Source: Gammaproteobacteria bacterium (lineage in GTDB: Bacteria > Pseudomonadota > Gammaproteobacteria > DSM-16500). Taken from it: a stretch of 64,000 nt of DNA. The notes below the pieces were generated by a model, which was not told the origin of the DNA, made no database searches, and saw only the letters and a program-made list of their open reading frames with translations. Numbering within the stretch: position 1 is the stretch's first letter; every line of letters starts with the position of its first letter. Positions 1 to 8,262 of the stretch are shown piece by piece. A program made the position numbers and the translations under genes. Location of the stretch: contig JAJPGW010000010.1 of assembly GCA_021325575.1 (NCBI GenBank), positions 248,001-312,000 of the forward strand, read 5' to 3'.

Positions 1-1
1 T

Positions 2-688
2 ATTGCATTGGGCATGAAAAAAGAAAATGTGCATGTCACCGGCAATCTGAAATTCGATTTAGAATTGCCAGCCGATCTTGCTCAAAAATCAGAAAATTTA
101 AAAAATCAATTAGGCAAAAATAAATTAATTTGGGTTGCAGCCAGTACTCATCCAACAGAAGAAGAAATTGTTTTAGCAGCCCACCGAAAAATTCTGAAAA
201 AAAATCCCGACGCATTATTAATTTTGGTCCCGCGACATCCAGATCGATTCAATTCGGTCGCTGAATTAATTAAACAACAAGGTTTTTCGCTCACTCGCCG
301 AAGTGATGCAGAGTTTAAACCAGCGGAAGTTTATCTTGCAGACACCATGGGTGAATTATTATTGATGTATTCTGTTTGTGACGTGGCTTTTGTTGCCGGC
401 AGTTTTGCAAATATTGGTGGCCACAATATGCTGGAAGCGGCGGCACTCGCCAAGCCCATTATTGTTGGCCCACAACTTTTTAATTTTGCTGAAATCAGCG
501 AAAAATTATTTGCTGCGAATGCGATGATAAAAGTTTTAAATGACGAAGAGCTGGCGATCGCTGTTACAAAATTTTTTAATGATGAACATTTTCGAAAACA
601 AGTGGGTGATAATGCGTTGCGAGTAGTGGATGAAAATCGCGGCGCATTAAAAAAACAAATGAACTTAATTTCCTCTCTGATTGCATGA
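2..688 (+). CDS. waaA: 3-deoxy-D-manno-octulosonic acid (Kdo) transferase, C-terminal part
   Basis: Kdo transferase adds Kdo to lipid IVA at the inner face of the cytoplasmic membrane, an early step of LPS core synthesis. The frame is open to the left edge of the window; the visible part starts in the WaaA linker (VHVTGNLKFDL) and contains the whole C-terminal GT-B Rossmann domain, with LIWVAASTHPTEE, the ILVPRHPDR segment, and GSFANIGGHNMLEAAALAKP, the usual sugar-nucleotide-binding region. About the first half of the protein lies outside the window. The stop overlaps the next start by four bases (ATGA), so the downstream gene is probably cotranscribed. Family assignment is firm; only the 5' end is missing. 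Confidence 0.93.
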   Translation: MALGMKKENVHVTGNLKFDLELPADLAQKSENLKNQLGKNKLIWVAASTHPTEEEIVLAAHRKILKKNPDALLILVPRHPDRFNSVAELIKQQGFSLTRRSDAEFKPAEVYLADTMGELLLMYSVCDVAFVAGSFANIGGHNMLEAAALAKPIIVGPQLFNFAEISEKLFAANAMIKVLNDEELAIAVTKFFNDEHFRKQVGDNALRVVDENRGALKKQMNLISSLIA

Positions 689-1275
689 TCGTCGTCAAAA
701 TTATTTTATCTACGCGCAATTATTATTGTACTCACACGGATTCTTCAATCGCAGCGGTCGTTTATAATGTGAATGATAAAGAAGAAATGATAAATGGAAT
801 GATCGTTCATTATAATCATTCGTTTAGTGGTGTAACCTATACGGCTGATCAATTGTATCAAGATAAATTTTTTTCAAAATATTTAAATGCCGAAGAATTT
901 AAAACCTCTTCCAGCGCGGTTAAAATTACTTTTTTGTGCAGCGATAAAAAATATGAGGATTGGGAAAAAGCTTATCAAGCGGTATTCAAAAATAATGATG
1001 ATTATGAAATTACTCAAAAAAACTGTTCGAGCGCGGTGAATTATCTTTTGCATTTTTTATATTCTGATGTGGAAATCCTTAAAAAACGGTGGCAAAAAGA
1101 AAGTTGTTATGCCTATTTATATTGTTTATGTTGCATCGGCTGCTGCGGCCTGAGTTTATTTCCATTGCCAGAAGAATATGATTCTCCTAAAAAAGTTTTT
1201 GCAGCAGCAGAAAAATATGGACAACAGCCATATGAGCCAGAGAAAAAAGAAGACAAACATCTGAAGTTAGCATAA
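685..1275 (+). CDS. hypothetical protein, possible permuted papain-fold (NlpC/LRAT-like) enzyme
   Basis: A 196-residue protein of unknown function, translationally coupled to waaA by an ATGA overlap. Two features suggest a circularly permuted papain fold: a histidine strand near the N-terminus (His17 in CTHTDSSIAAVVYN) and a later Asn-Cys helix start (Cys114 in QKNCSSAVNYLL). This order, His before Cys, is the one seen in permuted NlpC/LRAT-type proteins. Residues around 145-165 form a short cysteine-rich hydrophobic stretch (YLYCLCCIGCCGLSLF) that could be membrane-associated or acylated. The C-terminus is charged (EPEKKEDKH). No signal peptide is evident. The fold call is inference from motif order alone; a plain lineage-specific unknown is the alternative. 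Confidence 0.7.
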   Translation: MIVVKIILSTRNYYCTHTDSSIAAVVYNVNDKEEMINGMIVHYNHSFSGVTYTADQLYQDKFFSKYLNAEEFKTSSSAVKITFLCSDKKYEDWEKAYQAVFKNNDDYEITQKNCSSAVNYLLHFLYSDVEILKKRWQKESCYAYLYCLCCIGCCGLSLFPLPEEYDSPKKVFAAAEKYGQQPYEPEKKEDKHLKLA

Positions 1276-1285
1276 GCGGATATCC

Positions 1286-1362
1286 GTCATTGCGAGGAGC
1301 GTTTTTTGCGGCGAAGCAATCTTTTGGAGATTGCTTCGCCGTCTACGGCGGCTCGCAATGAC
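1286..1362. repeat. dispersed GTCATTGCGAG palindrome, copy 1
   Basis: Intergenic palindrome bounded by GTCATTGCGAG and CTCGCAATGAC. Inside it is a perfect 12-bp hairpin, GCGAAGCAATCT/AGATTGCTTCGC, around a TTTGG loop. It is one of seven related copies in this window, all between genes. Together with the two palindromes that follow it, it fills the 388-bp gap 1276-1663, in which I see no protein-coding gene. Confidence 0.9.
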
Positions 1363-1381
1363 GGCAATCGCGAGGAGGAAT

Positions 1382-1433
1382 GGGGTCAAGTCCGGCTTTT
1401 GGTCAAAAAAGACCAGAAGCCGGACTTGACCCC
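1382..1433. repeat. 23-bp-arm inverted repeat with A6 loop
   Basis: Left arm 1382-1404 begins GGGGTCAAGTCCGGC; right arm 1411-1433 is its complement apart from one position that still forms a G-U pair. The loop is six adenines. No second copy was seen in the window. It could form a strong hairpin in a transcript reading through from the upstream gene pair, but no U-tract follows, so a classical intrinsic terminator is doubtful. Confidence 0.85.
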
Positions 1434-1447
1434 CCCCTCATTTCCCC

Positions 1448-1582
1448 GCCGTTTCCTTCTGCTCTGCTGCCTCCGTTTTCTTCCCTCGCGATTGCGTTTC
1501 AGGGACGAAATGCTTTAGTACACGGAGGTACGCCCCCCGAGCGAGGGAAGAAAACGGAGGCAGCAGAGCAGAAGGAAACGGC
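1448..1582 (+). repeat. long palindromic element with two apical GGA hairpins, copy A
   Basis: The arms 1448-1489 and 1541-1582 are perfect 42-bp complements. The 51-base centre holds two short hairpins on the plus strand: 1494-1513 (GCGTTTC / loop AGGGAC / GAAATGC) and 1518-1531 (GTAC / loop ACGGAG / GTAC). A second copy lies at 4412-4548 in the same orientation, also after a plus-strand gene group and facing a minus-strand gene. The arms differ between the copies at several positions, yet base pairing is kept in each copy. Whether it acts as RNA, as a DNA cruciform or as a mobile repeat is unknown. Confidence 0.85.
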
Positions 1583-1663
1583 GCCCCCCATTCAAAACGA
1601 AGACGCCGAAGCAGAAGAAAAACTGCAGAAAACGAAGCCCGCTACAAGTTATCGCCTGAAAGA

Positions 1664-2269
1664 TCAAGGCTTGATCTGAGTTCGCAAATACTCTTGATAC
1701 TGTTGGCTAAGTGCTTTTGCATTTTTTTCAGTGATAGTTTGGTATCCATTAAACTTAAAGAGTCCCTCTATAAATCCATCCACCGATGCAAGCATGCCTC
1801 CAACGCGCGGACGTGCATAGGCTAATGCTTTGCGGGTAGTGAATATTCTTGGTTTGGGTTTTTTAGCGGCAGGCGCACCGGTAGCTTCAGGCGATTCAGC
1901 TTTACGTTTAACGCCATGTTCTTGCGTTTTTTCATGCAGCGGATTTTTTGCTAATCGCTGTAAAATGGTTCGTTGCGAACGCGGATGTTGGTCATGATGT
2001 CGGGTGTTATGAGAGGGGGCATGCTTGGTTTCCATTGGTACAGGTGCTGGCATTGGATGACGAGCTGACATTTCCGCAAGTTCTTTTTGAAGTTCAGCTT
2101 CCGCATTCGCAGCCACTTGCTCCCATAGTTCTGCTTTTTTCTTATATTCTCGTTCGGCGTCACGGGCTCGGAGTTCTGCAATTTTCAAATCCAACAGGGC
2201 AGAGTTCAGATAACTGCTGCACTCTGCGGCAAATGTATCTTCTTCTGATTGTATTCGTGGTGTAGTCAT
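1664..2269 (-). CDS. hypothetical coiled-coil protein with bipartite NLS-like motif
   Basis: A 201-residue soluble protein without a recognised family. ATG start with an AGGA ribosome site six bases upstream. Residues about 22-68 are Ala/Glu/Lys-rich and likely coiled coil. A Pro/His-rich linker (70-98) follows. Residues 121-139, KRKAESPEATGAPAAKKPK, have the form of a bipartite nuclear localisation signal: two basic clusters separated by a Pro/Ala/Ser spacer. The C-terminal part (142-200) is a basic region followed by a helical tail. There is no signal peptide or membrane segment. In a Legionellales genome this is compatible with a secreted host-nucleus-targeted effector, but that is inference; a DNA-associated bacterial protein is equally possible. 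Confidence 0.75.
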   Translation of the reverse strand: MTTPRIQSEEDTFAAECSSYLNSALLDLKIAELRARDAEREYKKKAELWEQVAANAEAELQKELAEMSARHPMPAPVPMETKHAPSHNTRHHDQHPRSQRTILQRLAKNPLHEKTQEHGVKRKAESPEATGAPAAKKPKPRIFTTRKALAYARPRVGGMLASVDGFIEGLFKFNGYQTITEKNAKALSQQYQEYLRTQIKP

Positions 2270-2340
2270 AATTAATCCTCATTGTGATTAGAAAATATAC
2301 TTGAGACCTAATTACTTGTCAAAATTAGACCGATCGAAAA

Positions 2341-2988
2341 TTACGCAGGAATATGTTCTCTCATCGAATTAATCGAAACAGGGGTTGAAGCGCCCGTTTG
2401 AATATAAAATAATCCAGAGACTTCTTTACAACGGGCAAAGTCAGCCGGCGCAATAAAGCCCATCGGGTTATAATCAACCGTGATCCCAACCGATTTAAAA
2501 CAGAGTTCCGCATATTCCGAACAGATAAATTCACGTCCCGTTTGAACATCCGGACACGAAGTTTTTAATCCGATTGAATTGGCGCTAATGCGTGCTGCTA
2601 TGCGAGCGCATTCTTCGGGATTGTAAGGATAACCTAATCGATCGACAGCCGTTTTGGATAAATCCGGAATGTTTTTTTGTTGTAATTGATTGTGTCTTGC
2701 AATCATAATCCTGCCTGGATAACCTGCACCGGTTCCATTGTAATCTCTCGCATAACTTGAAAGCGGCACCGCGCGAACACCAATGCTCTCGACACTTTCC
2801 AACACCATAATGCGATCGATAATATCCAATCGTAAAATAAACGCGACATGGCTCCACACACTTTGCGTAGCTGTTTTTATCATGTTTGAAAAAATCGAAT
2901 TTCCCGAACACAACAAAATATCACCCGAACGAATGTCATTACGCACATCATCATAATTTTTGACTGAAAAATTGGGAAAATCGTCCAT
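2341..2988 (-). CDS. YiiX/YebB-like NlpC/P60 permuted papain-fold hydrolase
   Basis: A 215-residue protein with the YiiX-type order of catalytic motifs: SGDILLCSG at the entry strand, the histidine strand SVWSHVAFIL (residues about 43-52), and the later cysteine in FICSEYAELCF (near residue 154). This family of permuted papain-like enzymes acts on amide or ester bonds; physiological substrates are mostly unknown. ATG start at 2988 has a good TAGGAG site. No signal peptide is visible, so the protein is probably cytoplasmic or exported by a non-Sec route. It lies 13 bases downstream of the uracil-DNA glycosylase gene on the same strand and may share its transcript. The family call is good; the substrate is unknown. 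Confidence 0.85.
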   Translation of the reverse strand: MDDFPNFSVKNYDDVRNDIRSGDILLCSGNSIFSNMIKTATQSVWSHVAFILRLDIIDRIMVLESVESIGVRAVPLSSYARDYNGTGAGYPGRIMIARHNQLQQKNIPDLSKTAVDRLGYPYNPEECARIAARISANSIGLKTSCPDVQTGREFICSEYAELCFKSVGITVDYNPMGFIAPADFARCKEVSGLFYIQTGASTPVSINSMREHIPA

Positions 2989-3001
2989 GATTTTTTTTCT
3001 C

Positions 3002-3628
3002 CTAAGAATGTAATGTTCGATAGGTCAGTTGTAAATCCTGAAATGCTTTGCCTTTGTCCGCTGGATTTCGCAAAAGATAAGCCGGATGATAAGTAATAAT
3101 GAGCGGCGTATTGCGGTACTCATGAATTTTTCCGCGTAATTGATGCAATGAGGATTGGCTATTTAATAAAAAATGCGCGGCGATGCGGCCGACGGCCAAT
3201 AATAATTTTGGTTGGACGAGCGCGATTTGTTTTTCTAAAAATCCCGTACATTGGGCCACTTCTTCGGGCATTGGATCACGATTTTCAGGTGGACGGCATT
3301 TTAAAATGTTTGCGATGTAGACCGATTCTCTGGCGAATCCAATGGTGTTTAACATGGCATTTAATAATTGGCCAGCACGGCCGACAAAAGGCTGGCCTTG
3401 TTGATCTTCATGAAAACCAGGGGCTTCGCCAATGATCATTAAATCAGCATTGATATTCCCGACGCCAAAGACCACTTGAGTGCGGGTTTTATGCAATCCG
3501 CAAGCGGTGCAACCCATCGCTTTTGTTTGCAAATCTTGCCAATCCGATGAGGGTTTTTCAGAAAAATTTCTTAATTTCCAGACATCTATATTCATTGCCT
3601 GAAGATAATGTTCATGGGTCATATTCAT
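3002..3628 (-). CDS. family 4 uracil-DNA glycosylase (iron-sulfur type)
   Basis: Removes uracil from DNA at the start of base-excision repair. Seen in the sequence: the family-4 N-terminal CTACGLHKTRTQVVFG cluster region, the catalytic-pocket GEAPGFHEDQQGQPFVGRAGQLL, NILKCRPPENRDP, the CTGFLEKQI cysteine, and the active-site histidine loop ITYHPAYLLRN. Cysteines in the CxxC and CxnC segments fit the [4Fe-4S] cluster of family 4 UDGs. I chose the ATG at 3628 (208 residues): an upstream GGGA lies about 11 bases away, whereas the longer frame starts with GTG at 3673 inside the coaD promoter. It is divergent from coaD with a very short shared control region. Confidence 0.9.
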   Translation of the reverse strand: MNMTHEHYLQAMNIDVWKLRNFSEKPSSDWQDLQTKAMGCTACGLHKTRTQVVFGVGNINADLMIIGEAPGFHEDQQGQPFVGRAGQLLNAMLNTIGFARESVYIANILKCRPPENRDPMPEEVAQCTGFLEKQIALVQPKLLLAVGRIAAHFLLNSQSSLHQLRGKIHEYRNTPLIITYHPAYLLRNPADKGKAFQDLQLTYRTLHS

Positions 3629-3661
3629 GAATTGAACCATCCCTTTTTTTCTTATCTCGCG

Positions 3662-4410
<749 letters not shown>

Positions 4411-4411
4411 C

Positions 4412-4548
4412 CGCAGTTTCCTTCTGCTCTGATGCCTGGGTTTTCTTCCCGAGCGATTGCGTTTCATGGACGAAATGCTTAAGTACATGGACGTACGCCC
4501 CCCGAGCGAGGGAAGAAAACCCAGGCAGCAGAGCAGAAGGAAACTGCG
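4412..4548 (+). repeat. long palindromic element with two apical GGA hairpins, copy B
   Basis: Second copy of the element at 1448-1582. The arms (about 39 bases, starting CGCAGTTTCCTTCTGCTCTG on the left) pair with one mismatch in the main stem. The apical hairpins are 4459-4478 (GCGTTTC / ATGGAC / GAAATGC) and 4483-4496 (GTAC / ATGGAC / GTAC), so both loops read ATGGAC. Compared with copy A, the stem pairs near CCTGGG/CCCAGG and GCAG/CTGC have changed on both arms together. A fragment of the right arm recurs at about 4565-4594. The rest of the gap up to tolC shows nothing else. Confidence 0.85.
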
Positions 4549-4613
4549 CCCCAGCAAAATAAGCAAAACCCAGGCGCCGGATCAGAAGGAAACTGCGAGA
4601 ATTTTTCACCTTA

Positions 4614-6266
4614 TCAAACTGTATCTGGGTAAAATTTCACTTGCGATGGTGCTTTTGTTTTTGGATGATTTTTTGCTAATTGTTTTTTAACTAAAGTAGG
4701 CGCGTGACTTTTTTTCGCTTGACTGGTGACCCAAGTTCTTTTGCATTGGCAGGGTTTTTTGTGACAAGGTTTTGCCGTTCCATAAAGATAAGCGTGACTC
4801 AAACATTGTCCGCCATGTTTTGCCGGTTTATTTGTGCGATGGTAGTGAATAATGGAAGTCGTTTTATAGTCAGGTGAGGTATAGTCTGTTTCATCTTCAC
4901 CGGTTAACCAGCAATTGATGGCTTCCAGATCCAGATAACTGAGTGTGCCGGCCGCTTGTTTCAACGTTAAAAAGGCATTGACGTAGGCATAACGGTCTTT
5001 GGCATAAGCTTGTTGCACTTGGAATAATTGTTTTTGTTGATTCAGCACATCATACAACGTTTGTGTTCCCACTTCATAACCTGCCTGCATGCCTTCTAAT
5101 GAGCTTTCGGATGACTTGATGGCTTCAAGATCGGCTTGAATTTGACTGATGCCGGATAAAACGCCGAGATAACTTTGACGAGTATTATTGATGGTGTTGC
5201 GCAACTGTTGTTCTAATTGGCTGTAAGCGACTTGATAATCATATTGTGCCTTTCGGGTGTTCGCGACTACAAAGCCACCCTGCACAATTGGAATATTCAA
5301 TACTAATCCGGCGCCATAAGCGGTGCTGTGACTTGCACCATCTACTGAAAAACCGGCAAATGGCGGTTGATCGGTGATTGTGCGATTGTAAGTAACGTCA
5401 TAAATCCCTTGTAACTGCAAATTCGGTAAATGGCCGGCAAATTGTTGTTTGATATTCATTCTTGCTGCATCGGTATTATATTGCGCAGCTTTTACGGCCC
5501 AATTTTGTCGTTCGGCGACAGCAACCCACTGTTCAACATCGGCAGGTTTAGGTGAGATCAGTGGAAATTTTTCACTGAGTTTTGAAAGATAGGGATAATA
5601 GACACCGGTGATCACGCGTAAATTTTCTCTGTCGTCGGCTAATGTATTTCTTGCGGCAATCAGAGCCGCAACAGAACTATCATAGGAGGATCGGGCCGTA
5701 TAAACATCGGTGATGGTTTTTAATCCGACATTGTATTGTTGTGTAATTTGATCAAGTTGTTTTGCGTACGCCTCTTTGGTGGCTTCTAGATAGCGGATGT
5801 TATCTTCATCTTGCAGAATGGCAAAATAGGCTGCAGCGACTCGCACCATTAAACTTTGTAATGCCGCATTCAGGGTCGCATCGGCCTGTTTAGAGAGTGA
5901 ATAGTTCTGGCAGAGATTAGCAAATTGGGCGTAATTAAATACCGTTTGGGTCAGGGTGAGGTCTAGCGTGTAGCCACGGACATCGTTACTGCCAGCGATA
6001 TTAGTACTGATACCAGACACATTGGTTTTAGTGATGCTAGGATTTAATACACCACTTAAAGCCGGTAATAATTGTGACAAACTAATCGGCACGCCTTGTT
6101 TATTAGAAAGACGCTGAGCAACCGCCTGTTGATATTGTTGATCGCTGAAAAGAGCTTGTTGATACACTTCCATGAGATTTGCCGCGCGCGCTGAAAGCGC
6201 AAAAAAAATGCTTAGCAGGGCACTCATAAGCAATAGAGGGAATTTTATTGGAATGTTGTTTTTCAT
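4614..6266 (-). CDS. tolC: TolC-family outer membrane efflux protein
   Basis: Outer-membrane channel of tripartite efflux pumps and type I secretion. ATG start with a clear signal peptide (MKNNIPIKFPLLLMSALLSIFFALSARA cut before AN). The body, residues about 30-450, has the duplicated TolC architecture: NLMEVYQQALFSDQQYQQA at the first repeat, YFAILQDEDNIRYLEATKEAY helices, and the second-half GYEVGTQTLYDVLNQQKQLF, a TolC signature. The family core ends near residue 453 (LTGED); about 95 further residues form a basic, Cys/His-rich tail (KHGGQC, KPCHKKPCQCKR, SHAPTLVKKQ) of unknown role, presumably periplasmic. It is transcribed toward the palindromic element. Specific pump partners are not in the window. 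Confidence 0.92.
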   Translation of the reverse strand: MKNNIPIKFPLLLMSALLSIFFALSARAANLMEVYQQALFSDQQYQQAVAQRLSNKQGVPISLSQLLPALSGVLNPSITKTNVSGISTNIAGSNDVRGYTLDLTLTQTVFNYAQFANLCQNYSLSKQADATLNAALQSLMVRVAAAYFAILQDEDNIRYLEATKEAYAKQLDQITQQYNVGLKTITDVYTARSSYDSSVAALIAARNTLADDRENLRVITGVYYPYLSKLSEKFPLISPKPADVEQWVAVAERQNWAVKAAQYNTDAARMNIKQQFAGHLPNLQLQGIYDVTYNRTITDQPPFAGFSVDGASHSTAYGAGLVLNIPIVQGGFVVANTRKAQYDYQVAYSQLEQQLRNTINNTRQSYLGVLSGISQIQADLEAIKSSESSLEGMQAGYEVGTQTLYDVLNQQKQLFQVQQAYAKDRYAYVNAFLTLKQAAGTLSYLDLEAINCWLTGEDETDYTSPDYKTTSIIHYHRTNKPAKHGGQCLSHAYLYGTAKPCHKKPCQCKRTWVTSQAKKSHAPTLVKKQLAKNHPKTKAPSQVKFYPDTV

Positions 6267-6322
6267 TGCTTGTTTCCGGCAAACCGTAAAACTTCACTAT
6301 CATAACATTGGTTTCAACAATC

Positions 6323-7282
6323 TTACACAAGATCGATGGCTAACTTTATAGCCGCAGCGAGGCTCCCCGCGTTTGTATTGGGATGGCCTGCAATATCAAG
6401 CGCTGTGCCATGATCAACGGATGTACGAATAATAGGTAAACCTAGGGTCACATTAACGGCATGATCAAATCCGGCATATTTTACAACAGGGAGTGCCTGA
6501 TCGTGATACATAGCAAGAATAACATCACTTTCTTTGCGGAAAAAAATAGTATCAGCCGACACCGGTCCTTGTACAGCCATTTTTTCTTTTTGTAAAAGTT
6601 GAATAGCCGGTCCAATGATCTCGATTTCTTCACGACCGAGATGTCCTGATTCACCCGCGTGTGGATTTAATCCGGCAACCAGGATGTTGGGTTCGTTGAA
6701 TCCAAACTTTTTTTTCATCTCGGAATTTAATAAGCGCACTGTGTTAATTATTTTTTCTTGCGTGATCAAACCAGGAACGTCTTTTAACGGCACGTGCGTT
6801 GTGAGCAAAGCCACTCTCAGTTTATCCACCACAAATAACATTAAAACGTGCGGTGTTTTGCAAACGTTCGCTAAAAATTCCGTATGACCACTGAATGGAA
6901 TCCCGCTTTCATTGAGAATACTTTTTTGCACCGGGCCTGTGACAAGCGCGTCAGCTTTTTTTTGCAAACAACGTTCAGCCGCTATTGTTAGACATTCAAT
7001 CACGTAGCGTGCATTTTCAGAATTTAATTTTCCTGGAATGGCTTTTGTTTTTAAAAAAGTCGGCAAAACTGTTAGGGTTCCTGGAATATGTTCTTCTGAA
7101 TCCGTGGAATCAAGAATTTTTAACGGAAGATTTAATAATTTTGCACGCTCACGCAGTAAATCAGGATCGCAAACTGCGATAAGTGAAGCGGCCCATTTTG
7201 CTTGAGCAATTTTGATCGTGATATCCGGGCCGATCCCAGCAGGTTCGCCCGGTGTAATCAGAATGCGTGGAATAGTTTCCAA
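6323..7282 (-). CDS. pdxA: 4-hydroxythreonine-4-phosphate dehydrogenase
   Basis: Oxidises 4-phosphohydroxy-L-threonine in the DXP-dependent pyridoxal phosphate pathway. Seen: N-terminal ILITPGEPAGIGPDI, ADALVTGPVQKSILNESGIPFSGHTEFLA with the metal-binding histidine, NPHAGESGHLGREE with the second histidine, and MYHDQALPVVKY with the third. The C-terminal GTALDIAGHPNTNAGSLAAAI is also standard. No in-frame ATG exists at the front; I chose the TTG at 7282, preceded by AGAAGG at five bases and lying one base after the surA stop, giving 319 residues and LETIPRILITPGEP. A longer TTG frame from 7333 would overlap surA by 50 bases. Operon lptD-surA-pdxA. Confidence 0.94.
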   Translation of the reverse strand: METIPRILITPGEPAGIGPDITIKIAQAKWAASLIAVCDPDLLRERAKLLNLPLKILDSTDSEEHIPGTLTVLPTFLKTKAIPGKLNSENARYVIECLTIAAERCLQKKADALVTGPVQKSILNESGIPFSGHTEFLANVCKTPHVLMLFVVDKLRVALLTTHVPLKDVPGLITQEKIINTVRLLNSEMKKKFGFNEPNILVAGLNPHAGESGHLGREEIEIIGPAIQLLQKEKMAVQGPVSADTIFFRKESDVILAMYHDQALPVVKYAGFDHAVNVTLGLPIIRTSVDHGTALDIAGHPNTNAGSLAAAIKLAIDLV

Positions 7283-7283
7283 A

Positions 7284-8261
7284 TTAACCTTCTGGATTGG
7301 TGTTAATGAATGCTTCGCTACGCATTTTTGCAACCCAGGTTTGCAAGTTTTCTTCCATTTTTCGTTGGAAAATTAATTGTTGGACTTGAGTGCGTTGTTG
7401 ATCTGCGGTCATTTTTCCTGTCGCGCTGCGTATTCCTGCAAGATGGACAATGTGAAATCCGTTAGAAGTTTGTACTGGACCCAATATCTCATTGGCTTGC
7501 ATGTGAACTAATTGGCTGGCAAACGCAGAAGGAATTTCAGGCAATTTTCGCCATCCAAGATCACCGCCTTGTAAAGCATTTTTGTCGCCGGATTCGGCGG
7601 CGGCTGCATCATGGAAATTTAAACCGCCATGTCGAATTTTATTTGCGATTTCATCCGCACGATTTTTGGCGGCGGTGACATCTTGTGAAGAGGGAGTGTC
7701 TGGCAGTGCAATTAAAATATCTTCGAGATGATATTCTTTGGTATTGAAACTTTGCCAAGTTTTGGATCGCATAAATTCATCCACTTCCTGCGGATTGATC
7801 ATGATTTTGGATCCGACGGCTTGTTGCTGTACTTGTTGCATGACCATTTGATCATGAATTTCTTTGCGATAATCGGCGGTTGTTAAGCCTTGCTCATTCA
7901 CTTTTTGATAAAGTTCTTTGGTGGAAATATGATTGTTTTCTGCAATGGTTCCAATCGCTTTATCGACATCGGTATCTGAAACATGAATGTTCATCTGATC
8001 GGCGAGCTGTAGTTGCAATTTTTTTGTGATTAATTGATCTAATACTTGTTTATGAATGACATCAGCCGGCGGTAACGCATTATTGCTTGCCTGCATTTGT
8101 TTTTTCAGCGTGTCGATTGTTTGGTTTAATTCACTCTGTGTAATGACGCCGTCATTCACAACGGCTGCAATGCTATCCAGCGGTTCTGATTTTTTGGCTG
8201 CAAAAACGGAATTCATCGCTAAGACTAGAATACATGTTACGAAAAATTTGATGTGTTTCAT
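7284..8261 (-). CDS. surA: periplasmic chaperone/peptidyl-prolyl isomerase SurA
   Basis: Periplasmic chaperone that escorts outer-membrane proteins to the BAM complex. Signal peptide MKHIKFFVTCILVLAMNSVFA, then the N-terminal chaperone module (SIAAVVNDGVITQSELNQTID, LITKKLQLQLADQMNIHVSD), and one parvulin domain (EYHLEDILIALP ... GGDLGWRKLPEIPSAFA ... GPVQTSNGFHIVHL). Only one parvulin domain is present, and at 325 residues it is shorter than the two-domain enterobacterial SurA. I chose the ATG at 8261, with GGAAGAG nine bases upstream. It starts one base after the lptD stop, so lptD-surA-pdxA are translated in tandem. Coupling of surA with lptD is functionally sensible, since LptD depends on SurA. 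Confidence 0.95.
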   Translation of the reverse strand: MKHIKFFVTCILVLAMNSVFAAKKSEPLDSIAAVVNDGVITQSELNQTIDTLKKQMQASNNALPPADVIHKQVLDQLITKKLQLQLADQMNIHVSDTDVDKAIGTIAENNHISTKELYQKVNEQGLTTADYRKEIHDQMVMQQVQQQAVGSKIMINPQEVDEFMRSKTWQSFNTKEYHLEDILIALPDTPSSQDVTAAKNRADEIANKIRHGGLNFHDAAAAESGDKNALQGGDLGWRKLPEIPSAFASQLVHMQANEILGPVQTSNGFHIVHLAGIRSATGKMTADQQRTQVQQLIFQRKMEENLQTWVAKMRSEAFINTNPEG

Positions 8262-8262
8262 T

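Noticed and set aside
1306-1679. Open frames (plus strand) across the palindromes at 1306-1518 and 1380-1679
   Set aside because: They follow the arms of the inverted repeats, which code for the same peptide (KKTEAAEQKETA-like) on either strand; no ribosome site or family match.
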